Shown: positions 17,925-26,908, counted from the stretch's first letter. The stretch: DNA of 64,000 nucleotides from an uncultured Roseibium sp. (GCF_963675985.1 NZ_OY780958.1:1736001-1800000); one strand, 5' to 3'. Notes: a model not told the origin generated them from the letters alone. Program-made: numbers and translations.

Positions 17925-19286
17925 TCAGGTTTTGGTTTTAGCCTGCTTGGCGGCCTTGAACCGGGCCCGGATTTCCGCCGCCCTGCCCGACTTGACCACC
18001 TGACGCCCCCGACCGATGACCAGCGACTCCGCTTCCGCGTCTTCTGTCACCACGCTGCCGGCGCCTACATAAACGCCGTCACCCAGGGAGACCGGCGCAA
18101 CGAGCGTGGAGTTTGAACCGATGAAGCTTCCCGCTCCGATATCGGTCCGATGCTTGCCGAAGCCATCGTAATTGCAGGTGATTGTTCCTGCTCCGATGTT
18201 GCTGCCCGCACCGACACTGGCATCCCCGATATAGGCCAGGTGATTTGCCTTGGCGCCTGAGCCGACGGTCGCGTTCTTGACTTCCACGAAATTGCCGATG
18301 TGGACGTTTTCGGAAAGCTTTGCCCCCGGTCGTAGCCGGGCATAAGGGCCGATGATGCTTCCCGCACCGACGATCGCACCTTCCAGATGGCTGAAGGCCC
18401 GGATCCGGGCTCCAGACGCAACGGTCACGCCTAGGCCGAAGACCACGTTCGGCTCCACGGTCACATCCGGTTCCAGGATCGTGTCATGAGAGAAAAACAC
18501 GGTTTCGGGGGCCTGCAGGGTCACGCCCGTTTCCATCGCGGCTACCCGCATCCGCTTTTGGAAGACAGCCTCACAATCGGCAAGCTGAGCGCGTGTGTTG
18601 ATCCCTTGAACATCTTCCTCATCAGCCGCGACCGCGATGACCTTGAGGCCTTTTGTGTTGGCGATCTCGACCGCATCGGTCAGATAATATTCGCCCTTCG
18701 CATTGTCGTTTCCGATCGCCTCCAGCAAGTCGCGGACGATTGCTCCGCGGAAACCCATGATGCCGGAATTGCAGAAAGAAACCTTGCGTTCCTCATCAGT
18801 TGCGTCTTTTTCTTCGCGTATAGCCTGAAGAACCCCATTCTTGATAAGCAGGCGGCCGTAGCCGAACGGATTGGCTGCCTGGAACCCCAGTACGGCGACG
18901 TCGGCGCCCTCTGCCAATGCGGTGCGGACGGATTTGACGGACATCGGTGTGATCAGGGGCGTATCGCCGAAAAGCACCAGAACGTCGTCAGCCGGCTCCT
19001 CCAGAGATGAGCGGGCCGCCAGTGCGGCATGGGCGGTTCCAAGACGCTCGGTCTGAACATGGCAACCTGCTTCCGGCGCCAGGGTTTCGACCAGTTTTAC
19101 CAGATCCTCCATTTCGGGTCCGACGACAACCGCGACCCGATCCGATGACGCGTTCTTCAACGCCTTCAGTACGTGGCCGATCAGAGGCAGGTTTCCGATG
19201 GGATGCATGACCTTTGGCAAGTCCGAGCGCATGCGGGTACCAAGGCCCGCAGCCAGCACGATGGATAGACAATTGCGCTTGGTCAT
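17925..19286 (-). CDS. glmU: Bifunctional UDP-GlcNAc pyrophosphorylase / GlcN-1-P acetyltransferase
   Basis: A 453-residue enzyme performing the last two steps to UDP-GlcNAc. The N-terminal nucleotidyltransferase has LAAGLGTRMRSDLPKVMHP, with FGDTPLI and NSGIMGF for nucleotide and sugar binding. The C-terminal half is a left-handed beta helix of hexapeptide repeats, with the catalytic-region segments RLRPGAKLSENVHIGNFVE and NYDGFGKHRT. It is first in a glmU-glmS-GNAT unit, divergent from the SPOR-like gene. Confidence 0.97.
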   Translation of the reverse strand: MTKRNCLSIVLAAGLGTRMRSDLPKVMHPIGNLPLIGHVLKALKNASSDRVAVVVGPEMEDLVKLVETLAPEAGCHVQTERLGTAHAALAARSSLEEPADDVLVLFGDTPLITPMSVKSVRTALAEGADVAVLGFQAANPFGYGRLLIKNGVLQAIREEKDATDEERKVSFCNSGIMGFRGAIVRDLLEAIGNDNAKGEYYLTDAVEIANTKGLKVIAVAADEEDVQGINTRAQLADCEAVFQKRMRVAAMETGVTLQAPETVFFSHDTILEPDVTVEPNVVFGLGVTVASGARIRAFSHLEGAIVGAGSIIGPYARLRPGAKLSENVHIGNFVEVKNATVGSGAKANHLAYIGDASVGAGSNIGAGTITCNYDGFGKHRTDIGAGSFIGSNSTLVAPVSLGDGVYVGAGSVVTEDAEAESLVIGRGRQVVKSGRAAEIRARFKAAKQAKTKT

Positions 19287-19458
19287 CAGGAAATACCCTT
19301 CCTATCGGTCCGCTTCGTTGCGCCTGTATGCCCCGATCCACAGGACATTGAAAGATCTGTCTGATCTCCGGAAGGCCTTTCTTGTCCGTTAACTATAATT
19401 GCGGTCTGATGGATTATTGTTCGTCAGATTCGCGTGCTTTCTACCTTGGGATCTCCAG

Positions 19459-20643
19459 TTGCCTGAAAAACGGGCCAAAACATCGACCAGGCAGGTCGTC
19501 AAGGAGACGCTGACCTTTCAGCGGCTGTCCCTTTTGTCTTGGGCATTTGCCGCAATTCTTTTTGGCAGCGTCGGGTTTGCATCCCTGCAATTTGGCCGGG
19601 AAACCGAGCCTGGTCGCCCGTCCACCGTCTACGGCCAGATCTTGCCGCCCGGTGGCGACGTGACGACCACCGCGTCAATCCCCGCCCCCGCCGGCGGGAA
19701 CCAGATCGGGCTCATGCCGACGGTCAATGGGAGGGTTGCGACGGGCGCCGACGAGGTCAACACCTCCCAGATCGAGACCCTTCAGCGCGAGGTCGTGGCG
19801 TTACGCCGGCGCCTTGGCGCCCTCGCCGAACAGAACGTGTCCTATTCACGCCGGATCGCGGCGCTGGAAGAAGAACTATCGCAAGGCACTGTGTCCGCTG
19901 CCGAAGGCCCGACAAAAACAAACACCACGCGCCCGGCTCCGGTACCGGGAAAAGTGACTGCGGCCAAACCATCCCGTGAAGGCAGAACTGCTGCGATATC
20001 TCCTGCGGTGCCGCGACAGAAGGCCGGCAAGGCGGAAGAGATCAGCGACAAGGCGGTGCAGAAACGAATTGAATCCGTGCCGGCGCCGGAAACCATGTCT
20101 GGGAACGATGCGAAAATCCGGATGAAACTGCAAAACAGCGGACAAGCTGCAATTGCCGCCACGCAGAAGCCTAAACCGCCCGAGCGCGTGTATGAACCGG
20201 TCCGTATTGTCGATCTTCCCAAACCGGGCCTCGATCCGATCACGACCGGCTCAATCACACCCACGGATACACCTGCCGCGGAAGACATAAAACCACCCCT
20301 GATTACACCCAGCAAACCTGTGGGCCGTTCGACAGGCGCTGGCACCTCACTCATCAATCATTCCGATTTCGGCGCGGTTGTCGGGCGGTATGCCACTCCG
20401 GATAAGGCTGCTGAAGCCTGGCAAAATTTCCAGGAGCAGAACGAAGAACGGATGAAGGACCTTAGGCCGATTATCGCGAAGTCGGACCTGGACGAAAATT
20501 ACGCGCTTCTTGTCGGGCCGTTCGGAAATGCGGCCAATGCGGCGGTCGCCTGTCTCAGGCTTCTTGAGGTTACCGGCACGTGTCATCCTGCACTTTATGT
20601 CGGCATGCCCCTCCCCGACCTTGAATTGTCCAAAGCCAACTAA
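19459..20643 (+). CDS. Membrane-anchored coiled-coil protein with SPOR-like C-terminus
   Basis: About 394 residues from a TTG at 19459, though a TTG at 19399 is also in frame; neither has a strong ribosome site and the extra 20 residues look non-coding. A basic N-terminus of about 25 residues precedes one membrane segment (LSWAFAAILFGSVGFASL). A coiled coil follows (IETLQREVVALRRRLGALAEQ, RRIAALEEELSQG), then a long Pro/Lys/Thr-rich linker. The last ~75 residues (VVGRYATPDKAAEAWQNFQ, YALLVGPFGNAANAAVACLRL) resemble a SPOR peptidoglycan-binding fold. This suggests a bitopic envelope protein. It is a single gene divergent from glmU; its specific role is unknown. Confidence 0.75.
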   Translation: MPEKRAKTSTRQVVKETLTFQRLSLLSWAFAAILFGSVGFASLQFGRETEPGRPSTVYGQILPPGGDVTTTASIPAPAGGNQIGLMPTVNGRVATGADEVNTSQIETLQREVVALRRRLGALAEQNVSYSRRIAALEEELSQGTVSAAEGPTKTNTTRPAPVPGKVTAAKPSREGRTAAISPAVPRQKAGKAEEISDKAVQKRIESVPAPETMSGNDAKIRMKLQNSGQAAIAATQKPKPPERVYEPVRIVDLPKPGLDPITTGSITPTDTPAAEDIKPPLITPSKPVGRSTGAGTSLINHSDFGAVVGRYATPDKAAEAWQNFQEQNEERMKDLRPIIAKSDLDENYALLVGPFGNAANAAVACLRLLEVTGTCHPALYVGMPLPDLELSKAN

Positions 20644-20691
20644 AGCTGAAGGACAACGCGGCCTGGGTTCGGTGGTATTGACAGGGCCGGC

Positions 20692-21429
20692 TCAACCGAT
20701 CTGGGAAAAGACCGGGAAAGTTTCGAGAAGCCAGTAGGATAACGTCGAGAATTGTCCGGTCAGGAACATGATGCCTGTCAGGACGAGAACGCCGCCCATC
20801 ACTTTTTCGACAATGCCCATATACCTACGGAACTTGCTCATGGCATGGATGAACGGGCCGGCGAATACCGCGGCCAGCAGGAAGGGAATGCCGAGACCGA
20901 GCGCATAGGCGCTGAGCAAGATGGCGCCCCTACCGACCGTAGCTTCGGAGCCTGCCACAAACAGGATCGCCGACAGGATCGGACCGACGCAAGGGGTCCA
21001 ACCGAAGGCAAATGCCAATCCGATCAGATAGGCGCCGATGAGGCCGGCAGGCTTGCGTTCCACATGAACGCGCGCTTCCCGATATAGAAGCCCGATGCGG
21101 AACACGCCGAGGAAGTGCAGCCCCATAATGATGATCAGGACCCCGGCTATGTAGCCGAGCACTTCAATATATTGGGTAACGAACTGGCCGAGGAAACTGG
21201 CGCTGGCGCCGAGGATTACAAAGACGGTCGAAAACCCCGCAACGAATGCCAGGGCGGACGTGAAGACTTTCAGGGACGCTGATTTTTCGTCGGCCTTTCC
21301 GGTCAGTTCCTCCATGGAGACTCCGGCCAGAAACCCGAGATAAGGCGGCACCAGGGGCAAAACGCAAGGGGAGACGAAAGACAAGATCCCCGCGAAGAAT
21401 GCGCCCAGTATCGTAACGTGTTCCAGCAT
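20692..21429 (-). CDS. ccdA: Cytochrome c biogenesis/thiol transporter CcdA family protein
   Basis: A 245-residue protein with six membrane segments and the two conserved cysteine motifs of CcdA/DsbD-beta: SPCVLPLVPPYLGFLAG near the N-terminus and GWTPCVGPILSAILF mid-protein. It moves reducing power from cytoplasmic thioredoxin to periplasmic thiols for cytochrome c maturation or similar use. It is convergent with the SPOR-like gene, 48 bases away. A dispersed repeat copy lies upstream, between its start and the stress-protein gene. Confidence 0.92.
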   Translation of the reverse strand: MLEHVTILGAFFAGILSFVSPCVLPLVPPYLGFLAGVSMEELTGKADEKSASLKVFTSALAFVAGFSTVFVILGASASFLGQFVTQYIEVLGYIAGVLIIIMGLHFLGVFRIGLLYREARVHVERKPAGLIGAYLIGLAFAFGWTPCVGPILSAILFVAGSEATVGRGAILLSAYALGLGIPFLLAAVFAGPFIHAMSKFRRYMGIVEKVMGGVLVLTGIMFLTGQFSTLSYWLLETFPVFSQIG

Positions 21430-21550
21430 ATGAACTCTCTTGCCCTAGCTTATGTGACGGGACTCAATATCGGTCCGTGCATCTTTTAGCGAGGCACAAA
21501 GACACAGTCGCCTCACCTTTACGAGAGGCGTGTCGTCGCAGCAGAATGGT

Positions 21551-21759
21551 TAGAGCATAAAGCGATGACTTTGAACCATTTGACCGGCGCGCTTTTGTCT
21601 GCTGACGACGAGGATTGCGTGGCTTGGTGTTTCCTACCACAAGCGCGAGCCAACGCGGTCAGCGGGCAAAAGAGCCCTGCCCTTCGGGCGTCAGAAAGCT
21701 GCCCATCGGCAGCGTAGCACCGCTTGGACAATGCACCGCATCTCAGCTCATAAGACGCG
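21551..21759 (-). repeat. Dispersed intergenic repeat, copy A
   Basis: Read on the minus strand, this stretch aligns without gaps to 35779-35987 on the plus strand; I count about 34 mismatches over roughly 198 bases, about 83% identity. Shared blocks include CCCGAAGGGC, TTGGCTCGCGCTTG and TCAGCAGACAAAAGCGCG. The outer end is TAGAGCAT (21551-21558), and the inner end stops two bases from the stop codon of the universal stress gene. Reading frames inside are not conserved: the frame open in copy B meets a stop here. It occupies most of the 332-base ccdA-usp gap; nothing else was seen there. Confidence 0.85.
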
Positions 21760-21761
21760 GG

Positions 21762-22190
21762 TTATTCGCGGACGACCATCACCGTTTGCCGGGCATGGCG
21801 CACCACGCGGGCTGCATTCGGCCCCAGAAGATAATCCTTCAGTTCCGGCCGGTGCGACGCCAAAACGATCAGATCGCAACCGAGTTTGTCGGCGGCTTTG
21901 TTGACCTCTTCGTAGATGACCCCGTGCGCGACATGTCCCTTGCAGGTGATATCGCCAGGCACATTCTGCCCCAGGAATTCCTTTAGCATTTCGGAGGTCT
22001 TCTGAAGCGCCTGGGCTTCGAAGCCTTCTGGAAAATATCCGCCGACGATGGACCGTCCGAAGTCGGGCACGACGGTGATGACATGCAGGTCCGTGCCGAA
22101 GGTGCGGGCCATGGCGATGGCGGAAGGCAGGGATTTGCGCCAGGAGCTCTCCTCGCTCAGGTCAATCGGAACCAGAATAGATGTGTACAT
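21762..22190 (-). CDS. Universal stress protein, UspA/TeaD-like
   Basis: A 142-residue single-domain Usp. The start ILVPIDLS and the C-terminal ATP-loop-like segment LLGPNAARVVRHARQTVMVVR (G-2x-G-9x-G type, somewhat altered) are typical. A very strong ribosome site (GGGGGAGGG) precedes the ATG. It is 13 bases downstream of the TRAP permease on the same strand. Usp proteins beside TRAP transporters are known, for example TeaD in the Halomonas ectoine system, where it modulates transport. That suggests a role in regulating the adjacent transporter. Confidence 0.9.
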   Translation of the reverse strand: MYTSILVPIDLSEESSWRKSLPSAIAMARTFGTDLHVITVVPDFGRSIVGGYFPEGFEAQALQKTSEMLKEFLGQNVPGDITCKGHVAHGVIYEEVNKAADKLGCDLIVLASHRPELKDYLLGPNAARVVRHARQTVMVVRE

Positions 22191-22203
22191 ATTCCCTCCC
22201 CCG

Positions 22204-24828
22204 TCAGAATGCCGGAACCGTGGTCCGGCGCCTTTGCAGGAAGACGATCAGACCGAGCAGCAAAAGAGCCGGAATATAGAAGATTTCCTTGGAAATCCGC
22301 GCCGCTTCGATCTCGACTTTTTCAACCTCGACCGGCGTATCCGCATAATAGTCGAATTGTCCATTGGTCTTCAGGTCAAGCCATTTTCCGGGGAACGGCT
22401 CGTCCAGCAACGCCTTGCCGTTGTCCTCATTCACCACCACCCCGATCTTCTCCAGCCGGCTGACGCCGTCGGCCTTGTCCCCCAAGGGCAGAAGGATCGT
22501 GAGATTATCGATTTTGTCCGTATCCTTGTAATCCGGTCCGCGAAGAACGACCCTGAGCGTTGCACCGTCAGGCTCTTTTTCTGCGAGAGCCGCGATTTCC
22601 GTACCCGGACGCTCATCAAACGGCGGCTGAACATAGTCGAGCCAGAACCCGGGCCGGAACAGCGTGAAAGCTATAAGAAGCAGGCCAACGGATTCCCAAA
22701 TGCGGCTTTTGGCGAAGAAATAGCCCTGTGTGGCGGCTGCAAACAGCATCATCGCTATGACCGCAACGATGAAGATAAACACGGCCTTGACCGGTCCGAC
22801 ATCGATCAGCAGCAATTCCGTATTGAATATGAACAGGAACGGCAGCAGCGCGGTCCGGATATCGTAGGTGAAACCCTGGATGCCCGTCTTGATCGGATCG
22901 CCTCTCGAGATGGCGGCGGCGGCAAAGGCGGCCAAGCCGACCGGTGGCGTGTCGTCGGCCAAAATCCCGAAATAGAAGACGAAAAGGTGAACCGCAACCA
23001 ACGGCACGATCAGTCCACTCTGGGCTCCGACCGACACAATCACCGGCGCCATCAGCGACGACACCACGATATAGTTTGCAGTTGTCGGCAGCCCCATTCC
23101 GAGAATGAGGCTCATCAGGGCGACCAGGAACAGCATCGCCATCAGGTTTCCGCCGGACAGATATTCGACGAACTCGCCGACGACCTGGTGTGCCCCGGTG
23201 AGCGAGACGGTACCGACAATCACGCCGGCTGCCCCTGTGGCGACCCCGATCGCGATCATGTTTCGGGCACCGGCAATCATGCCATCGATAAAATCACGCC
23301 ACCCATTCGAAAAGTCTGCAGCCAGATTGCCACCCTTGCGAAAAAACGTCTTCAACGGCCTTTGGGTCAGAACGATGAGGATCATGGCAACCGTCGCCCA
23401 ATAGGCGGACAGGGTTGGCGACAGCCGTTCGATCAGGATGCACCAGATCAGAATGACGATCGGCAGAAGATAGTAGAAGCCGGTTACCGCGACGTCCCAG
23501 GCCCGGGGCAGCACGTCCATCGGTGCATTGGGATCGTCCATTTCCAGGTCCGGATGCCGAGCGGCAACGATCAGCAGGACAAGATAGGCCAGAAGAAACA
23601 GGAGCGATGCCGTGGCAAAGGTCATGTCCGGAAAGACAACCTTGACCCAGCCAAGGCCGTAGTAAACCGCGGAGGCAAGCACGGCCATCAGAAGGAAGCC
23701 CAGCAGAACTCCGGACAATTTCCGCGCCAGGGTCATTGTTGCAGGCGGTTTCTGCAGCCCCTTCAGGCCGAGTTTCAGCGCTTCAAGATGAACGATATAG
23801 ACAAGCGCGATATAGGAAATCAGTGCGGGCAGAAGGGCGTGCTTGATCAGCACCGGATAGGCGACGCCGGTGAATTCGGAGATCAGGAAGGCCGCGGCCC
23901 CCATGACCGGAGGCGTCAGCTGCCCGTTGGTCGAGGAAGCCACCTCGACGGCGCCGGCCTTTTCCGCTTTGAAGCCGGTGCGCTTCATCAAGGGGATGGT
24001 GAATGTCCCGGTGGTCACCACGTTGGCGATCGAGGATCCGGAATAAAGTCCGGAGAGCGCCGAGGCGACCACCGCCGCCTTGGCCGGTCCGCCCCGCAAA
24101 TGCCCGAGAAGGGCAAAGGCAAGTTTGATGAAGTAGTTGCCGGCCCCTGCCTTTTCCAACAAAGACCCGAACAGGACGAACAGGAAAATCATGGATGCGG
24201 AGACCCCAAGCGCGACGCCGAAGACCCCTTCCGTTTGCATCCAGAAATGCCACATGGCTTTGCCGAAGGAGGCCCCCTTCCACTGGATCGCATCCGGCAT
24301 GACCGAAAGGTGCCCGAAAAAGACGTAGAAGACGAAAACAGATGCGACGATGACCAGCGGCAGGCCAAGGGCACGGAAGACCGCAATGCCCAGGCTCAAC
24401 ATGCCAAGTGTGGAAAAGACCAGATCGGCGGTCGTCGGCAGGCCCGCTCGATCTGCGATGTCGTTCTTGAAATAGAGCAAATAAAGACAGGAGGCTGCGC
24501 CGATGATTGCCAGGGCCCAGTCGTAGACGGGCACTCGGCTGCGCGGGCTTGTCTTGAACAGAGGATAAGCCAGCATGGCTAGGGCAAGCGCGAAGGCCAG
24601 GTGGATCTCGCGGGCTTCCTGATTGTTGAAGACCACGTTGACGCCGAACGTCTCTGTCAGAATGAAGGGGATGTTGGACGCGATGTAAAGCTGGAACAAC
24701 GACCAGACGAATGCCAGCCCGAGAATGAATTTCCCCGCGAAACCGGCCGCTGAGCGCGCGCCGCTTTCCACTTCCGCGACCATCAGGTCGACATCGACTT
24801 CCGCGTTTTGCCTTTTTTGTTCCGACAT
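22204..24828 (-). CDS. TRAP transporter fused permease, TAXI type, with C-terminal DUF3394 domain
   Basis: An 874-residue membrane protein from the ATG at 24828; the longer open frame to 24900 adds 24 residues with no family likeness. Small (DctQ-like) and large (DctM-like) permease parts are fused into one chain with many membrane helices. The DctM part shows GLYSGSSIANVVTTGTFTIPLMK, LGMGLPTTANYIV and DDTPPVGLAAFAAAAISRGDPI. After it comes a soluble region of about 120 residues (PPFDERPGTEI onward) and a last helix, matching the DUF3394 extension seen in some fused TAXI permeases. It works with the binding protein encoded upstream. The substrate is unknown. Confidence 0.93.
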   Translation of the reverse strand: MSEQKRQNAEVDVDLMVAEVESGARSAAGFAGKFILGLAFVWSLFQLYIASNIPFILTETFGVNVVFNNQEAREIHLAFALALAMLAYPLFKTSPRSRVPVYDWALAIIGAASCLYLLYFKNDIADRAGLPTTADLVFSTLGMLSLGIAVFRALGLPLVIVASVFVFYVFFGHLSVMPDAIQWKGASFGKAMWHFWMQTEGVFGVALGVSASMIFLFVLFGSLLEKAGAGNYFIKLAFALLGHLRGGPAKAAVVASALSGLYSGSSIANVVTTGTFTIPLMKRTGFKAEKAGAVEVASSTNGQLTPPVMGAAAFLISEFTGVAYPVLIKHALLPALISYIALVYIVHLEALKLGLKGLQKPPATMTLARKLSGVLLGFLLMAVLASAVYYGLGWVKVVFPDMTFATASLLFLLAYLVLLIVAARHPDLEMDDPNAPMDVLPRAWDVAVTGFYYLLPIVILIWCILIERLSPTLSAYWATVAMILIVLTQRPLKTFFRKGGNLAADFSNGWRDFIDGMIAGARNMIAIGVATGAAGVIVGTVSLTGAHQVVGEFVEYLSGGNLMAMLFLVALMSLILGMGLPTTANYIVVSSLMAPVIVSVGAQSGLIVPLVAVHLFVFYFGILADDTPPVGLAAFAAAAISRGDPIKTGIQGFTYDIRTALLPFLFIFNTELLLIDVGPVKAVFIFIVAVIAMMLFAAATQGYFFAKSRIWESVGLLLIAFTLFRPGFWLDYVQPPFDERPGTEIAALAEKEPDGATLRVVLRGPDYKDTDKIDNLTILLPLGDKADGVSRLEKIGVVVNEDNGKALLDEPFPGKWLDLKTNGQFDYYADTPVEVEKVEIEAARISKEIFYIPALLLLGLIVFLQRRRTTVPAF

Positions 24829-24931
24829 GACCGCCCCCGGATCCCCAATCAATTCATGTACCGGGACATGCGGATCGGCTCTCGCCCTCATCAACCGCAA
24901 TCGCCATTCCCGGTTCGCGCGCGGTAATTGG

Positions 24932-24961
24932 AAACGCCGGGAGGAAAACCCCCCGGCGTTT
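24932..24961 (-). terminator. Hairpin between TRAP binding protein and permease genes
   Basis: AAACGCCGGG and its complement CCCGGCGTTT form a 10-base or longer stem around an A/T-rich loop, 11 bases after the binding-protein stop. In the minus-strand direction the arm ends in TTT only. This looks like a partial terminator or 3' stabiliser that would leave the binding protein better expressed than the permease. Confidence 0.6.
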
Positions 24962-24972
24962 CCGTGCGACCG

Positions 24973-25938
24973 TTACATCCAGCCGCGTTCCTTGTAGTAC
25001 TTGATTGCGCCCGGATGGAGCGGAGCGGACAGACCGTCCTTGATCATTTCCTCTTCCTTCAGGTTCTTGAAGGCGGGATGCAGGGCCTTGAAGTCGTCGA
25101 AGTTGTCGAAGACGGCCTTGACAACCGTGTAGACGACATCATCGGGTACATCCGCAGAGGTGATGAAGGTTGCGCCGACGCCGAAGGTCGTGACGTCATG
25201 ATCGGTTCCCTTGTACATGCCGGCCGGGACAGTGGCCTTACGGTAGTAGGGGTTATCGGCAACCAGCTTGTCGATTGGTGCTCCGGCGACGGATACGAGT
25301 TCCACGTCACAGGTGGTCGCTGCCTCGGTGATGGCGGCAGCCGGGTGACCGATGGTGTAAATCATCGCATCAATCTTGCCGTCACACAGCGCCTGGGCCA
25401 TTTCGGAGCCTTTCAGCTCAGCGGCAAGAGAGAAGTCATCCATCGTCATGCCGAAGGCGTCCATGACCACTTCCGTGGTCGCACGCTGGCCGGAGCCGGG
25501 GTTGCCGACATTGACCTTCTTGCCCTTCAGGTCTTCGAAGCTCTTGATGCCGGTATCCTTGCGGACGATAAGGGTAAACGGTTCCGGATGAACGGAAAAC
25601 ACCGCCCGTTCTTTCTCAAACGGACCCTGTTCCTTGAATTTCGATGTACCGTTGTACGCGTGATACTGCCAGTCGGATTGGGCGACGCCGAATTCAAGCT
25701 CGCCAGCCCGCACCGTGTTGATGTTGTAGACAGATCCGCCGGTTGATTCGACCGAGCACCGAATGCCGTGTTCCTTGCGATTCTTGTTCACCAGGCGGCA
25801 GATCGCGCCACCGGTCGGATAATAAACGCCGGTCACACCACCGGTTCCGATCGAAATAAACTTCTGATCGGCGGCAGCAGCAGCGCTGAAGCTACCGGCG
25901 AATACCGCCAGGCCAAGCGCAAGGCTCGTGATTTTCAT
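24973..25938 (-). CDS. TAXI family TRAP transporter solute-binding protein
   Basis: A 321-residue secreted protein with a Lys-then-hydrophobic signal peptide (to about residue 22, AAAAADQ). Immediately after is FISIGTGGVTGVYYPTGGAICRLVN, the defining start of the TAXI binding-protein family. Later segments (GELEFGVAQSDW, GNPGSGQRATTEVVMDAFG, CDGKIDAMIYTIGHPAAAI) are also characteristic. It captures a ligand in the periplasm and delivers it to the fused permease. A GGAGG site lies before the ATG. It is first in a binding protein-permease-Usp operon. The ligand is unknown; members are often linked to dicarboxylates or amino acids. Confidence 0.94.
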   Translation of the reverse strand: MKITSLALGLAVFAGSFSAAAAADQKFISIGTGGVTGVYYPTGGAICRLVNKNRKEHGIRCSVESTGGSVYNINTVRAGELEFGVAQSDWQYHAYNGTSKFKEQGPFEKERAVFSVHPEPFTLIVRKDTGIKSFEDLKGKKVNVGNPGSGQRATTEVVMDAFGMTMDDFSLAAELKGSEMAQALCDGKIDAMIYTIGHPAAAITEAATTCDVELVSVAGAPIDKLVADNPYYRKATVPAGMYKGTDHDVTTFGVGATFITSADVPDDVVYTVVKAVFDNFDDFKALHPAFKNLKEEEMIKDGLSAPLHPGAIKYYKERGWM

Positions 25939-26113
25939 GGGAAACCTCCACCGTTATGAATTGGCCCACCAAGTGGCCATTCGGAAAAATCCGAAGGTGA
26001 AAGCTAACCAAAAAGAAACGGGATAGAAAACCCTTGTCGCAACTTTTTTGACAAATAGGTCGAGAAAAAACGTAGCGCGTGTTGTGACTTATGCTTGGCG
26101 CCTTTCAAAACTG

Positions 26114-26464
26114 TCAGTTCGTCGCCTTGCCGCCGTTAATGACTTCAAAGAGCGTCTGGCGCAGGTTGGCCTCGTCTTCACCGGAGGTAAGCCCCTGACG
26201 CCATTGATCAATTACAAGACGAAGACCGAGTGTGTCCCGCGTGTGCGGCAGCTGTTCGAGGAAACCGGCAAAAAAACTGTCGAGGCGATCGCGATCGAGT
26301 ATCCCTTGGTCGATCAGACCGTGAATCAGGGTCATGGTCGCAGCGATGTGGCTCTTGACGAATTCAAGCTCCACCCCTTCCGGGTTCCGTTCGATAGTCC
26401 GCTTCTGCATTGATCGTCTCGCGTGCTTCATCAGCAATACCGACATATTTTCAACTATCGGCAA
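26114..26464 (-). CDS. Hypothetical protein, small helical
   Basis: The frame encodes up to 116 residues; inner Met codons at residues 7, 12 and 19 are also possible starts. The sequence looks protein-like, with helical stretches such as ELEFVKSHIAATMTLIHGLIDQGIL and NLRQTLFEVI, but I recognise no family. The opposite-strand frame at 26048-26413 is less plausible by composition. It stands alone in an AT-richer region between the TRAP operon and tRNA-Lys. Confidence 0.55.
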   Translation of the reverse strand: MPIVENMSVLLMKHARRSMQKRTIERNPEGVELEFVKSHIAATMTLIHGLIDQGILDRDRLDSFFAGFLEQLPHTRDTLGLRLVIDQWRQGLTSGEDEANLRQTLFEVINGGKATN

Positions 26465-26832
26465 TGCTCAAATGTGATCAGACGGCATTGTCAAGAATAC
26501 TGATCCATACTTTCAACGCCACTAGCGAATACTTTGGAAGGGGATAACATCAAGTCAGAGGAATACCAAATGTATACTGCCTGATTTTTCAAAAAGCGCA
26601 ACATATTATTAACGCAGGGTCATAAAAACGATTACATATGAACAACTTCCATTGGCAGCCTTTACAAGTTGCGCGGAAATCGCCTTTGAATTTATGGAAA
26701 TTCCCCCTTGAAACTTTTTCCGGCTCGGCATACACACTCGCCACATCGCGTTCGGCATACCAGCTCATGCCGGCAGCGGACATTTCCCGAATGCCTAATA
26801 AAGGATGAAGCGGGAGCGTTAACAAATGGTGA
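26465..26832. other. Gene-poor, AT-richer stretch upstream of tRNA-Lys
   Basis: I see no convincing gene in these 368 bases; the longest frames have no family likeness. A possible promoter is TTGAAA at 26708 with TACACA 17 bases downstream, pointing at the tRNA about 100 bases away. Base composition is clearly lower in GC than the neighbouring operons. Confidence 0.5.
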
Positions 26833-26908
26833 GAGCCGATAGCTCAGCTGGTAGAGCAACTGACTTTTAATCAGTAGGTCCAGGGTTCGAGCCCCTGTCG
26901 GCTCACCA
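26833..26908 (+). tRNA. tRNA-Lys (anticodon TTT)
   Basis: A 76-base cloverleaf with the CCA end encoded. The acceptor stem GAGCCGA pairs with TCGGCTC, the D-arm carries AGCTCAGCTGGTAGAGC, the anticodon stem ACTGA/TCAGT holds the loop CTTTTAA (anticodon TTT at 26866-26868), and the T-arm contains GGTTCGAGCC. This decodes lysine AAA/AAG. I saw no second copy of its 3' end nearby that would mark an integrated element. Confidence 0.97.

Noticed and set aside
22048..24582. 844-codon plus-strand frame antisense to the TRAP permease
   Set aside because: It is very rich in Arg, His, Asp and Gln with no domains, as expected for an antisense shadow of a GC-rich membrane-protein gene.
26048..26413. Plus-strand frame opposite the small hypothetical gene
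   Set aside because: Composition is less protein-like than the minus-strand frame and no ribosome site precedes it.
26833..26908. tRNA-Lys as an attachment site of an integrated element
   Set aside because: No integrase gene and no second copy of the tRNA 3' end were found in the flanks.
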